Shown: positions 1 through 8,268 of the stretch, piece by piece
Numbering within the stretch: the stretch's first letter is position 1
Layout of the letters: every line of letters begins with the position of its first letter
Assembly: GCF_004345645.1 (NCBI RefSeq)
Contig: NZ_SLWS01000023.1
Span: forward strand, 1-62,497
From: Actinocrispum wychmicini
GTDB lineage: Bacteria; Actinomycetota; Actinomycetes; Mycobacteriales; Pseudonocardiaceae
Length of the DNA stretch: 62,497 nt
Direction of reading: 5' to 3'
The notes under the pieces: generated by a model
Databases searched by the model: none
The model's input: the letters and a program-made list of their open reading frames with translations, nothing else
What the model was told of the DNA's origin: nothing
Program-made: the position numbers and the translations under genes

Positions 1-1
1 C

Positions 2-82
2 CACGGCCACCTCACCAAAACCACCAAAGGCCACTACACCCTCAACCCACCACCCATCTCGACACCACCACCAACCCTCTAA
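2..82 (+). CDS. C-terminal end of an unidentified protein (partial)
   Basis: An open frame enters from the left edge and ends at TAA (80-82), giving only 26 residues rich in Thr, Pro and His. Such tails occur in actinobacterial DUF222/HNH endonuclease-like proteins, and the gene beginning at the right edge of the window looks like the start of that family. The fragment is too short to prove this. The frame choice rests on codon composition and the in-frame stop. Confidence 0.35.
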   Translation, partial: HGHLTKTTKGHYTLNPPPISTPPPTL

Positions 83-220
83 CTACGCGGCATTGTACCG
101 GGGCCGGGTCCCGTGGGCGCACCCCTTGACACCCATGGTTTGCAAAGCACAGGTCGGCCGGGAGAGAGGACACGAACCACAGGTCTGTTGTGAAGGACAA
201 CGACCCCGGAGTGGCCGGGC

Positions 221-631
221 TCAGGTGTCACTTTCATGCTGGATGGCCGCGTAGCCCTGCACCTCGACCAGGGCTTCGACGTCCCACAGTCGGCTGACGC
301 CGATGCCGGCCATCGCTGGATACGCGTTGCCGATGAGCCGGCGCCAGACCGCGCCGATCTCGCGCGCGTGGGCTTTGTAGTCGTCCATGTCTACGATGTA
401 CACAGTGAGGCTGACCAGGTCGTTCGGGGTTCCGCCGGCTGCTCGCAGGGCGGTCAGCAGGTTGCCCAGGGCCTGCTCGAACTGCTCGACGACGGTGTCT
501 CCGACAATCTTGCCGTCGGCGTTCAGGGCTGTCTGGCCGGCGAGGAAGACCAGGCGGTTCGCGGTCACCACGACGGCGTGCGAGTAGCCGGAGGGTTTGC
601 CGAGTGAGGGTGGGTTGATGTGCTCGATCAT
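221..631 (-). CDS. RidA family (YjgF/YER057c) deaminase-like protein
   Basis: 136 residues, the full length of the RidA family. RidA proteins hydrolyse reactive enamine/imine intermediates released by PLP enzymes or in amino-aromatic breakdown. The sequence has the usual core, with FLAGQTA near residues 29-35, an acidic DTVVEQFEQAL stretch and a C-terminal ALVEVQGYAAI strand; the QVEV-like end matches LVEVQ. The ATG at 629-631 overlaps the TGA of the upstream SDR by 4 nt (ATGA), so the two are translationally coupled. The same frame stays open further upstream, but that is antisense shadow. Next to a putative anthraniloyl-CoA hydroxylase, an enamine deaminase role is plausible but inferred. 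Confidence 0.85.
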   Translation of the reverse strand: MIEHINPPSLGKPSGYSHAVVVTANRLVFLAGQTALNADGKIVGDTVVEQFEQALGNLLTALRAAGGTPNDLVSLTVYIVDMDDYKAHAREIGAVWRRLIGNAYPAMAGIGVSRLWDVEALVEVQGYAAIQHESDT

Positions 632-1377
632 GACTGGACCGCCCCGCCGTCGACCACGATGCTCTGGCCGGTGATGGCCGCGCTCAGCACACACAGGTCC
701 ACGGCGTCGGCCACCTCGTCGGCGGTGATCAGTCGGTGGATGGGCTGTTTGCGTTCCAGGGCGCGGCGGATGTCCTGCTCGGTGCGGCCGGTGTGGGCCG
801 CGAGCAGGGAGATGTTGCTGTCGGTCATCGGCGAGTCGACGTAGCCGGGGCAGACCGCGTTCACCGTGACACCGGTTTTGGCCAGTTCGGCCGCTGCTGA
901 ACGGACCAGCCCCAGCACGCCGTGTTTGCTCGCGGTGTAGGCGCTGATGTCGCGGTCGCCTCGTTTGGCGGCGATGGATGCGATCACGATGATCCGTCCC
1001 CAGCCGCGTTCGACCATCGCTGGGATGGCGCGGCGCATGTAGCGGAACGGCGCGGTCAGGTTGAGATCGAGTTGGCTCTGCCATTCCTCGTCGGTCAACG
1101 CGGTGAGGGGCTTGGCGACCGCCGCGCCCGCGTTGAGCACCAGCACCTCGACCGGGCCGAACGAGCGTTCCACGGCGGAGAACACCGCGTCCGGTGGTTC
1201 GGTGACGTCCGAGGGGATGCTCAGGTGGGGTCCGGTGAGCTTGCCGGTCACGTCGGCGAGCTGGGCGGCCCCGCGGGCGGTCAGCGCGACCCGGTGGCCG
1301 GCCGTGGAGAACCGGGTGGCGATGACCGCGCCCATCCCCCGGCTCGCGCCTGTGACCAGGCAGGTTCTGGTTGTCAC
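628..1377 (-). CDS. SDR family oxidoreductase (FabG-like)
   Basis: A 249-residue classical short-chain dehydrogenase if translation starts at the GTG at 1377. An ATG at 1413 is possible but would place the start inside the inverted-repeat operator. It has the cofactor motif TGASRGMG near the N-terminus, NAG, a catalytic Ser in IVIASIAA, and YTASK as the YxxxK pair, ending in VDGG. It probably oxidises or reduces a hydroxyacyl-CoA or cyclohexane-type intermediate with NAD(P)H. It is first in a two-gene operon with RidA and divergent from the fused aromatic-CoA hydroxylase, so it probably acts in the same pathway. The substrate is unknown. Confidence 0.85.
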   Translation of the reverse strand: MTTRTCLVTGASRGMGAVIATRFSTAGHRVALTARGAAQLADVTGKLTGPHLSIPSDVTEPPDAVFSAVERSFGPVEVLVLNAGAAVAKPLTALTDEEWQSQLDLNLTAPFRYMRRAIPAMVERGWGRIIVIASIAAKRGDRDISAYTASKHGVLGLVRSAAAELAKTGVTVNAVCPGYVDSPMTDSNISLLAAHTGRTEQDIRRALERKQPIHRLITADEVADAVDLCVLSAAITGQSIVVDGGAVQS

Positions 1378-1401
1378 CCGGTCAGCCTGCCAAAGGTTCG
1401 T

Positions 1402-1447
1402 TACGGTCGTCAAACACCCGCGATATGTTGTACTCTTGACGACCGTA
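1402..1447. promoter_or_regulatory. 12-bp inverted repeat, candidate operator of the divergent aromatic-CoA genes
   Basis: TACGGTCGTCAA at 1402-1413 is repeated as its exact reverse complement TTGACGACCGTA at 1436-1447, with 22 bp between the arms. Matching bases in the two arms are therefore about three helical turns apart. It lies between the SDR gene (start 1377, minus) and the fused hydroxylase gene (start 1475, plus), where one regulator could control both. No regulator gene adjoins it. The repeat is seen directly; the operator role is inferred. Confidence 0.6.
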
Positions 1448-1474
1448 CCGTTTACGACAGAAGGAGTGAGCGTC

Positions 1475-3790
1475 GTGCGGATCGCGGTGGCCGGTGGCGG
1501 AGCAGGCGGGCTCTACTTCGCCGCGCTCGCCAAACAACTCGATCCCGAACACGAGATCACGGTCTGGGAGCGCAACAGTCCGGACGACACGTTCGGCTTC
1601 GGCGTGGTCTTCTCTGACGAGACCCTCGGCGGCATCGAGCACGCGGACACCGCGGTCTTCGAGGCGATGCGCGACGAGTTCGCCCGCTGGGACGACATCG
1701 ACGTGCACTACCGGGGCACGACCTTCACCTCCGGCGGCCACGGGTTCGCCGCGATGAGCCGCAAACGGCTGCTGAACATCCTCCAGCAGCGGTGCCGCGC
1801 GCTCGGCATCACGATCCACTTCCAGACCGAGGCACCGGACCTGACCGGCTACGACCTCGTCGTCGCCGCCGACGGCGTGAACTCCACGACGCGCAACACG
1901 TACGCCGACACGTTCCAGCCGACCATCGAGACGCGGCGGTGCAAGTACATCTGGCTCGGCACGGACCTCGTGTTCGACGCGTTCAAGTTCTACGTCCTCG
2001 ACACCCCCGCCGGGATCATGCAGGTCCACGGGTATCCGTACAGCCGCGACGGCAGCACGTTCATCCTGGAGATGCACGACGACGTCTGGGAGCGCGCCGG
2101 ATTCACCGCCCCGACGGGCTTACGGCCAGGTGAGAGCGACGAGGTGTCGATCGCGCGGATCCGTGAGCTGTGCGCGGACATCCTCGGCGACCACCAGGTG
2201 TTCGCGAACAACTCCAAGTGGACGAACTTCGCGACGGTCCGCTGCGCGACCTGGCGGCACGGCAACATGGTCCTGCTTGGCGACGCCGCCCACACCGCGC
2301 ACTTCTCCATCGGCTCCGGCACCAAGCTGGCCATGGAGGACGCGCTGGCGTTGGCCGCCTGCCTGCACGAGAAGTCCTCAGTGGACACAGCGCTGGCGGC
2401 GTACGAGGCCGAGCGGAGGCCGGTGGTGACGTCGACCCAGCGCGCGGCGCAGGCCAGCCTGGAGTGGTTCGAGAACATCGGCCAGTACGCCGACCAGGAC
2501 CCCCACCAGTTCGCCTTCAACATCGTCACCCGCAGCCGCCGCGTCACGTACGACAACCTGCGCCTGCGTGACCCGGAGTTCGTGGCGTCGATGGACACGT
2601 GGTTCGCCCGCGACTACGAATCGGTCCGGCCGCCGATGTTCCAGCCGTTCCGGATCGGGTCGCTGGAGGTGCCCAACCGGGTGATCGTGTCGCCGATGGA
2701 CATGTACTCGGCGGTCGACGGCGTGCCGAACGACTTCCACCTGGTGCACCTGGGCAGCAAGGCGCTCGGTGGCGCCGGGCTGGTGATGACCGAGATGGTG
2801 TGCGTGTCCGAGACGGGCCGGATCACGCCTGGCTGCACCGGAATGTACGCCCCTGAGCACGAGGCGGGCTGGCGACGTGTGGTCGACTTCGTGCACGCCA
2901 ACACCCCGGCGAAGATCGGCATCCAGTTGGGACACTCCGGCCGCAAGGGCTCGACCAAGCTGATGTGGGACGGCATCGACCAGCCACTGCCGACCGGGAA
3001 CTGGGCGGTCTGCGGGCCGTCGGCGCTGCCGTACTCCCCGGTCAACCAGACGCCACGGGAGCTGTCCGTCGACGAGATGGCCGACATCAAGGCCCAGTTC
3101 GTCGCTTCGGCCGAGGCCGCCGCACGAGCCGGGTTCGACCTGCTTGAACTGCACTGCGCGCACGGCTACCTGCTGTCGTCGTTCCTGTCGCCGTTGACCA
3201 ACCAGCGCACGGACTCCTACGGCGGCTCGTTGGCGAACCGGCTGCGGTATCCGCTGGAGGTGTTCGACGCGGTCCGAGCGGTGTGGGACGGGCCATTGAC
3301 AGTGCGGATCTCGGCGACCGACTGGTGTGAGGGCGGGATCTCGGACGCGGAGTCCGTGGAGATCGCGCGGGCGTTCGCCGAGCGTGGCGTCGACGGGGTC
3401 GACGTGTCCACCGGGCAGGTCGTGAGCACGGAGAAGCCCGCGTACGGCCGTAGTTACCAGACGCCGTACGCCGACCGGATCCGCAACGAGATCGGCCGGA
3501 AGTACGGGGTGGCGGTGATCGCGGTCGGCGCGATCTCCTCGTACGACGACGTGAACTCCCTGATCCTGGCCGGCCGCGCCGACCTGTGCGCGCTGGGCCG
3601 GACACACCTCTATGATCCACAGTGGACGCTGCACGCCGCCGCCGAGCAGGACTTCGCCATCGCCTGGCCGAAGCCGTTCGCGGCCGGCAGCCGAAAGCCG
3701 CAGTCCGGCCGGACCGACGGCCCGAAGCCCCGGCTCGACCTGATCCGCCAGGGCGCGCCGACGACCGCCCACGCCCGCTGGAGGCCGTAA
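1475..3790 (+). CDS. Fused salicylyl-CoA 5-hydroxylase / anthraniloyl-CoA monooxygenase-reductase
   Basis: 771 residues with two fused flavoenzyme halves. Residues 1-380 are a class A FAD monooxygenase, with GGGAGG at 7-12 and GDAAHTAHFSIGSG near 265. Residues about 385-765 are an Old Yellow Enzyme-type NADH:flavin oxidoreductase, with FQPFRIGSLEVPNR at the start and HCAHGYLLSSFLSP and DSYGGS later. This fusion is typical of anthraniloyl-CoA monooxygenase and salicylyl-CoA 5-hydroxylase, which hydroxylate (and in the first case also reduce) the CoA-activated ring. The start is GTG 1475, set by AGGAG at 1462-1466; a longer upstream frame crosses the promoter and is rejected. The stop TAATG overlaps the next ATG. 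No aryl-CoA ligase is adjacent, so the substrate remains open. Confidence 0.88.
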   Translation: MRIAVAGGGAGGLYFAALAKQLDPEHEITVWERNSPDDTFGFGVVFSDETLGGIEHADTAVFEAMRDEFARWDDIDVHYRGTTFTSGGHGFAAMSRKRLLNILQQRCRALGITIHFQTEAPDLTGYDLVVAADGVNSTTRNTYADTFQPTIETRRCKYIWLGTDLVFDAFKFYVLDTPAGIMQVHGYPYSRDGSTFILEMHDDVWERAGFTAPTGLRPGESDEVSIARIRELCADILGDHQVFANNSKWTNFATVRCATWRHGNMVLLGDAAHTAHFSIGSGTKLAMEDALALAACLHEKSSVDTALAAYEAERRPVVTSTQRAAQASLEWFENIGQYADQDPHQFAFNIVTRSRRVTYDNLRLRDPEFVASMDTWFARDYESVRPPMFQPFRIGSLEVPNRVIVSPMDMYSAVDGVPNDFHLVHLGSKALGGAGLVMTEMVCVSETGRITPGCTGMYAPEHEAGWRRVVDFVHANTPAKIGIQLGHSGRKGSTKLMWDGIDQPLPTGNWAVCGPSALPYSPVNQTPRELSVDEMADIKAQFVASAEAAARAGFDLLELHCAHGYLLSSFLSPLTNQRTDSYGGSLANRLRYPLEVFDAVRAVWDGPLTVRISATDWCEGGISDAESVEIARAFAERGVDGVDVSTGQVVSTEKPAYGRSYQTPYADRIRNEIGRKYGVAVIAVGAISSYDDVNSLILAGRADLCALGRTHLYDPQWTLHAAAEQDFAIAWPKPFAAGSRKPQSGRTDGPKPRLDLIRQGAPTTAHARWRP

Positions 3791-4884
3791 TGCTGACCCC
3801 GCTGGAGCAGACCTTCGCCGACGAGGTCAAGGCGATGGCCGCGGCGTCGCTCGTCCCGATGCCCAGCACGCCCGGCCGGGTCAACCGTGACCTGCTGAAG
3901 ACCATGGCCGGTCTCGGCCTGCTCCCGCGCCTGTTTCGGGACGCGTCCGCGCTCGACCTCTGCCTGCTACGGGAGTCGCTCGCCTCGCAGAGCACCGAGG
4001 CGGAGACCGCGCTCGCGTTGCAGGGACTGGGCAGCTACCCGATCATCCAGTCCGGTTCGGACAGTCAACGGGACCGCTGGATCCCCGCGGTGGCGGCCGG
4101 TGACGCCGTGGCCGCGTTCGCGTTGACCGAACCGTCGGCCGGCTCGGACGCGGCCGCGCTGACCCTGACCGCTGAACCGGACGGCACGGGCTGGCGGCTG
4201 ACCGGCGAGAAGATCTGGATCTCCAACGCGCCGGAGGCGGACTTCTACACGGTCTTCGCCCGCACCGCCGACGCCGGATCCCGGGGTGTCAGCGCGTTCG
4301 TGGTGCCCGGTGACCGGCCCGGCCTGGCCGGCGAACACCTGGACATGATCAGCCCGCACCCGATCGGGAAGCTCACGTTCGACGGCGTCCCGGTCGAGCG
4401 GGACGAGTTGCTGGGCGAGGAGAACCGCGGCTTCCAGGTGGCCATGCGCACCCTGGACCTGTTCCGCCCCAGCGTCGGCGCGTTCGCGGTCGGCATGGCA
4501 CAGGCCGCACTGGACGCGGCAGTCGAGCACGCCGGCACCCGGCAGGCCTTCGGCGGCCCGCTCAAGGACCAGCAGACCGTGTCCCACACACTCGCCGAAA
4601 TGGCCACCCGCCTGGAAGCGGCCCGGCTGCTGGTCTACTCGGCCGCGAAGGCGTACGACAGCCGCCGGCCGAAGATCGCCAGCCGCTCCGCGATGGCCAA
4701 GCTCTTCGCCACCGAGACGGCCCAGTTCGTAGTGGACGCAGCCATCCAGATTCACGGCGCCCGAGCGTTGCGGCAAGGCCATCTCCTTGAGCACCTGTAC
4801 CGTGAGGTCCGTGCCCCACGAATCTACGAGGGAGCGTCCGAGATCCAGCGGACCATCATCGCCCGCGACCTCTATCGCTTGTAG
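3790..4884 (+). CDS. Acyl-CoA dehydrogenase family protein
   Basis: 364 residues, slightly short for the family (about 380). FAD-dependent alpha,beta-dehydrogenation of an acyl-CoA is the family reaction. Visible signatures are FALTEPSAGSD (flavin/substrate loop), ISNAPEADFYTVFA in the beta domain, RQAFGGPLKDQQTV in the C-terminal helical domain, and IHGARALRQGHLLEHLYREVRAPRIYEG near the end, with EGASEIQ after it. The ATG overlaps the stop of the hydroxylase by one base (TAATG), so the two are coupled. It probably acts on the alicyclic CoA ester made by the upstream enzyme; this is inferred from position. Confidence 0.87.
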   Translation: MLTPLEQTFADEVKAMAAASLVPMPSTPGRVNRDLLKTMAGLGLLPRLFRDASALDLCLLRESLASQSTEAETALALQGLGSYPIIQSGSDSQRDRWIPAVAAGDAVAAFALTEPSAGSDAAALTLTAEPDGTGWRLTGEKIWISNAPEADFYTVFARTADAGSRGVSAFVVPGDRPGLAGEHLDMISPHPIGKLTFDGVPVERDELLGEENRGFQVAMRTLDLFRPSVGAFAVGMAQAALDAAVEHAGTRQAFGGPLKDQQTVSHTLAEMATRLEAARLLVYSAAKAYDSRRPKIASRSAMAKLFATETAQFVVDAAIQIHGARALRQGHLLEHLYREVRAPRIYEGASEIQRTIIARDLYRL

Positions 4885-4983
4885 ATCGTCTCTAAAACCG
4901 CGACTCCAGTTCGGTATGTCATCGCACATCAACATCGTGACACAGTGAGTTAGCTTGTGATCACTCGACAATCGGAGTGTGTG

Positions 4984-6189
4984 ATGGACGTTGTGGTGAC
5001 CGGCCTTGGCGCGACCACACCACTCGGCGGGGACGTCCCGTCGACGTGGGCGGCGTTGCTGGCCGGGGAGTCCGGCGTCCAGGCGATCGAGGACGAGTGG
5101 GCGGCCGAGCTGCCGGTCCGGATCGCGGCCCGGCTGCGCGTGCAGCCGACGTCCGTGCTGGAGCGGGTGCTGGCCCGGCGGCTCGACCGATGCGAGCAGG
5201 CCGCCCTGGTGGCGGCCAGGGAGGCCTGGGCCGGCGCGGGGGCGCCCCAGGTCGACCCGGAACGCTTCGCTGTGATCATCGGCACAGGCGCGGGCGGCGC
5301 GCTGAGCCTGCTCGAACAGAACGACATCCTGCGGGCCCATGGCCCACGGAAGGTCTCGCCGCACACCGTGCCGATGTTGATGCCGAACGGTCCGGCGGCG
5401 TGGGTGAGCATCGAACTGGGTGCCCAAGGCGGCGCGCACACCCCGGTGAGCGCGTGTGCCGGCGGCGCCGAGGCGATCGCCATGGGCCTGGACATGATCC
5501 GGTTGGGCCGCGCGGACGTCGTGCTCGCGGGCGGCTCGGAGGCGTGCATCCACCCGCTGCCGTTGGCCGGATTCGCCCAGGCACGAGCTCATTCGACGCG
5601 CAACGACGAGCCTGAGCGCGCGTCCCGGCCGTTCGACGTGGACCGGGACGGATTCGTCATCGGTGAGGGCTCCGCCCTGGTGGTCCTCGAACGTGCCGAG
5701 TTCGCCGCCGCCCGCTCGGCGCGCGTGCACGCCCGGCTGGTCGGCGCCGGGCTCACGTCCGACGCGCACCACATCACCGCCGCCCACCACGACGGCCAGG
5801 TCCGGGCGATCCGCCGGGCACTGGCGTCGGCCGAGATGGATCCCCTTGACGTCAGCCAGGTGCACGCGCACGCGACGTCGACCCCGCTCGGCGACCTCAC
5901 CGAAGCCGACTCGATCGTCTCGGCGATCGGCACCCACCCCGTGGTGACCGCGACGAAGTCGATGACGGGTCACATGTTCGGCGCGGCGGGCGCGATGAGC
6001 GCGGTCGCGGCCGTGCTGTCCCTGCGCGAACAGACGATCCCGGCCATCCAGAACCTGGACGAGCTGGACCCCAGGGTGAAGCTCGACGTCATCACCGGCA
6101 CCCCCCGATCCGGCTCGGCCCCGTCCGCCCTGGTCAATTCCTTCGGCTTCGGCGGCCACAACGCATGCCTGGTGTTCACCGCCCGCTAG
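4984..6189 (+). CDS. Beta-ketoacyl-ACP synthase II-like protein (FabF family)
   Basis: 401 residues, close to FabF length. It carries the Cys-His-His thiolase-fold triad: Cys in SACAGGAEA (about residue 158), His in HAHATSTPLGD and His in TKSMTGHMFGAAG, with the C-terminal NSFGFGGHNA. It should do a decarboxylative Claisen condensation on an acyl carrier. ATG 4984 follows GGAG at 4974-4977; an upstream in-frame ATG at 4957 is less well placed. There is no ACP, ketoreductase or acyltransferase beside it. It lies 99 bp after the acyl-CoA dehydrogenase, so its place in an aromatic-CoA locus is unusual. Its C-terminus overlaps the convergent MFS gene by 4 bp. Confidence 0.88.
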   Translation: MDVVVTGLGATTPLGGDVPSTWAALLAGESGVQAIEDEWAAELPVRIAARLRVQPTSVLERVLARRLDRCEQAALVAAREAWAGAGAPQVDPERFAVIIGTGAGGALSLLEQNDILRAHGPRKVSPHTVPMLMPNGPAAWVSIELGAQGGAHTPVSACAGGAEAIAMGLDMIRLGRADVVLAGGSEACIHPLPLAGFAQARAHSTRNDEPERASRPFDVDRDGFVIGEGSALVVLERAEFAAARSARVHARLVGAGLTSDAHHITAAHHDGQVRAIRRALASAEMDPLDVSQVHAHATSTPLGDLTEADSIVSAIGTHPVVTATKSMTGHMFGAAGAMSAVAAVLSLREQTIPAIQNLDELDPRVKLDVITGTPRSGSAPSALVNSFGFGGHNACLVFTAR

Positions 6190-8195
6190 ACGTGGGCGGC
6201 GTGCTTGCCCGCGCTGAGGTCTCGGCTGCTGGCGATCAGGCGTTCGGCGACCCGGTCCACCGCTTCCGCGAAGCCGTGGTCCTCGGTCTGGTGCCAGTCC
6301 GCGAACTTGGCCAGCAGCCAGGTCCGGGCCGCGCCGATCAGGCGCGCGAACGCCTCGGTTCCCTTGGGGGTGAAGCGGTAGTGGCCGTCGGCCTCGGTCG
6401 CGTATCCACTGTCGACCAGTTGCCGCGCCACCGGTTCGAAGATCCCCGCCGGGACCTTGGTTTGCGTGGCGATCTCATGCAGGGTCGCGTCGCCGTCGTC
6501 CACGCTGTGTTTGAACACCATCACGAGCATCCACGCCTGCGCGAAGCTCAACGGCACGCCTGAGCGGGCGAGCATCTCCGGCCGTGGGTCGTGGTCCTGT
6601 TTGCTCACCACGAGGGAGACGAGTTTCTCCAGCTCCACTTCGGAATCACTGGACGCGGGCACGGCGAAGCTCTCCCCCACACCGCTGTTGCCCTTGGCGA
6701 CCACCCTGGCGGTGTCCCGCAACGGCACCTGCTTGAGGAACAACGCGACCACGAACGCGAGCAGTCCCACCGGCGCGGCCACCAGGAACATGGTGTGCAG
6801 TGTGTCCACATAGGCCTGGATGACCGGCGCTCTGGCCGCCGCGGGCAGGGCGTGCACGCCCTGAACGGTCTGGACCACCCGGGGATCCACGCCGGGCGGG
6901 ATCGCGTTTCGCAGGTGGTCGGGCAGTTCGCCGGCGTAGATCGTGCCGAAGATGGCCACGCCGAACGAGCTGCCCAACGTCCGCAGGAAACTCACGCCGG
7001 ACGTGGCGACACCGAGGTCGCTGTAGTCGCTGGTGCTCTGCACGACCACGGTCGGCACGGGCATGACGAGCCCGACCCCGAGGCCCAACACGAGCATGTA
7101 CCCGGACGCCACCCAGAACGTGGTCGACGCGTCCATCAGCGACAGCAACACCAGCCCGCCCGCGATCAGCAGCGACCCGGCCACCGGGAACCACTTGTAC
7201 TGGCCGGTCTTGCTGATCACCTGGCCGGTCACGATGGCCGCCGCGAGCAACCCCACCACCAGCGGCAGCATCCGCAGTCCGGACTCGGTCGCCGACGCCC
7301 CTTGCACGTACTGCAGGTATGTCGGCAGGTACGTGACGCCGCCGAGCATCGCGAACCCGACAATGAAGCTGAGCACACTGGACACCGTGAACACCGAACT
7401 CCGGAACAGCCGCATCGGCAGCATCGGTTCCGCCGCCCGCAGCTCCACCAGCACGAACAGCACCAGCGCCACGACCGAGCCGACGGCCATCCAGATGATC
7501 GTCGGCGAACCCCACGGGTATTCGGTGCCGCCCCAGCTGGTCACCAGGGTCAGGCCGGTGGACGCCAGGGCGATCAACAAAATGCCCAGGTAGTCGATCT
7601 TCGGCCGGATCGCGCCGCGCACGCTCGGCAGCGCGAACCCGGCGACCACGAGCACGATCACCCCGATCGGGATGTTCACGTAGAACGCCCACCGCCAGCT
7701 CAAGTGGTCCACGAACAGGCCGCCGAGCAGCGGCCCGACCACGGTGGCGACGCCGAACACCGAGCCCATCGCGCCCTGGTACTTGCCGCGTTCGCTCAAC
7801 GGCACCACGTCGGCGATCACCGCGGTCGCGGTCACCATCAGCCCGCCCGCGCCGAGGCCCTGCACCGCGCGGGACGCGACCAGCCACGTCATGGAGTCGG
7901 CCCAGCCCGCGAAGAACGACCCCACCAGGAACAGCACCACGCTGAGCAGGAACATCTTCTTGCGGCCGTACAGGTCGCCGAACTTGCCGATCAGGACCGT
8001 CATGATCGTCTCGGCCAGCAGGTACGACGTGACCACCCAGGACAGGTGGTTGCCGCCGCCCAGATCGCCCACGATCGTGGGCAGCGCGGTGGACACAATG
8101 GTCTGGTCCAGCGCGGACAGCAGCATCCCCAGCATGATCGCCACCACCACGGCGTTGCGTGCCGCCCGTCCAGTGGTGGGAACCTCGTCGGCCAT
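6186..8195 (-). CDS. DHA2 (EmrB/QacA) MFS drug exporter fused to a C-terminal MarR-like winged helix
   Basis: 669 residues. Residues about 15-490 form a 14-helix DHA2 drug:H+ antiporter, with LDQTIVSTALPTIVGDL in helix 1, GKFGDLYGRKKMF (motif A) and VATVVGPLLGG (motif C) in helix 5. Residues about 540-665 are soluble and resemble a MarR winged helix, with a helix-turn-helix-like TLHEIATQTKVPAGIFEP and a wing TEADGHYRFTPKG. AGGAGG lies just before the ATG at 8195. The transporter is a likely multidrug exporter in the cytoplasmic membrane. The tail could sense a drug or bind DNA; either is inference. The gene is divergent from the truncated oxidoreductase gene. Confidence 0.9.
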   Translation of the reverse strand: MADEVPTTGRAARNAVVVAIMLGMLLSALDQTIVSTALPTIVGDLGGGNHLSWVVTSYLLAETIMTVLIGKFGDLYGRKKMFLLSVVLFLVGSFFAGWADSMTWLVASRAVQGLGAGGLMVTATAVIADVVPLSERGKYQGAMGSVFGVATVVGPLLGGLFVDHLSWRWAFYVNIPIGVIVLVVAGFALPSVRGAIRPKIDYLGILLIALASTGLTLVTSWGGTEYPWGSPTIIWMAVGSVVALVLFVLVELRAAEPMLPMRLFRSSVFTVSSVLSFIVGFAMLGGVTYLPTYLQYVQGASATESGLRMLPLVVGLLAAAIVTGQVISKTGQYKWFPVAGSLLIAGGLVLLSLMDASTTFWVASGYMLVLGLGVGLVMPVPTVVVQSTSDYSDLGVATSGVSFLRTLGSSFGVAIFGTIYAGELPDHLRNAIPPGVDPRVVQTVQGVHALPAAARAPVIQAYVDTLHTMFLVAAPVGLLAFVVALFLKQVPLRDTARVVAKGNSGVGESFAVPASSDSEVELEKLVSLVVSKQDHDPRPEMLARSGVPLSFAQAWMLVMVFKHSVDDGDATLHEIATQTKVPAGIFEPVARQLVDSGYATEADGHYRFTPKGTEAFARLIGAARTWLLAKFADWHQTEDHGFAEAVDRVAERLIASSRDLSAGKHAAHV

Positions 8196-8268
8196 CGTGC
8201 CCTCCTGTGTGGACAGTCGCAGGATAGGTCCGGTCCGGACACCTCGCGAGTCGGCTTAGATAGCGGTC

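Noticed and set aside
632..1084. Upstream extension of the RidA frame
   Set aside because: Arg/Pro/His-rich shadow of the SDR gene; ATG 631 overlaps the SDR stop as in coupled genes.
1061..1474. Upstream extension of the fused hydroxylase frame
   Set aside because: It runs antisense to the SDR gene and over the operator; GTG 1475 with AGGAG fits the FAD-fold start.
2378..3772. 464-codon minus-strand frame under the hydroxylase fusion
   Set aside because: Arg/Val/Gly-rich shadow; the plus strand has clear flavoenzyme motifs throughout.
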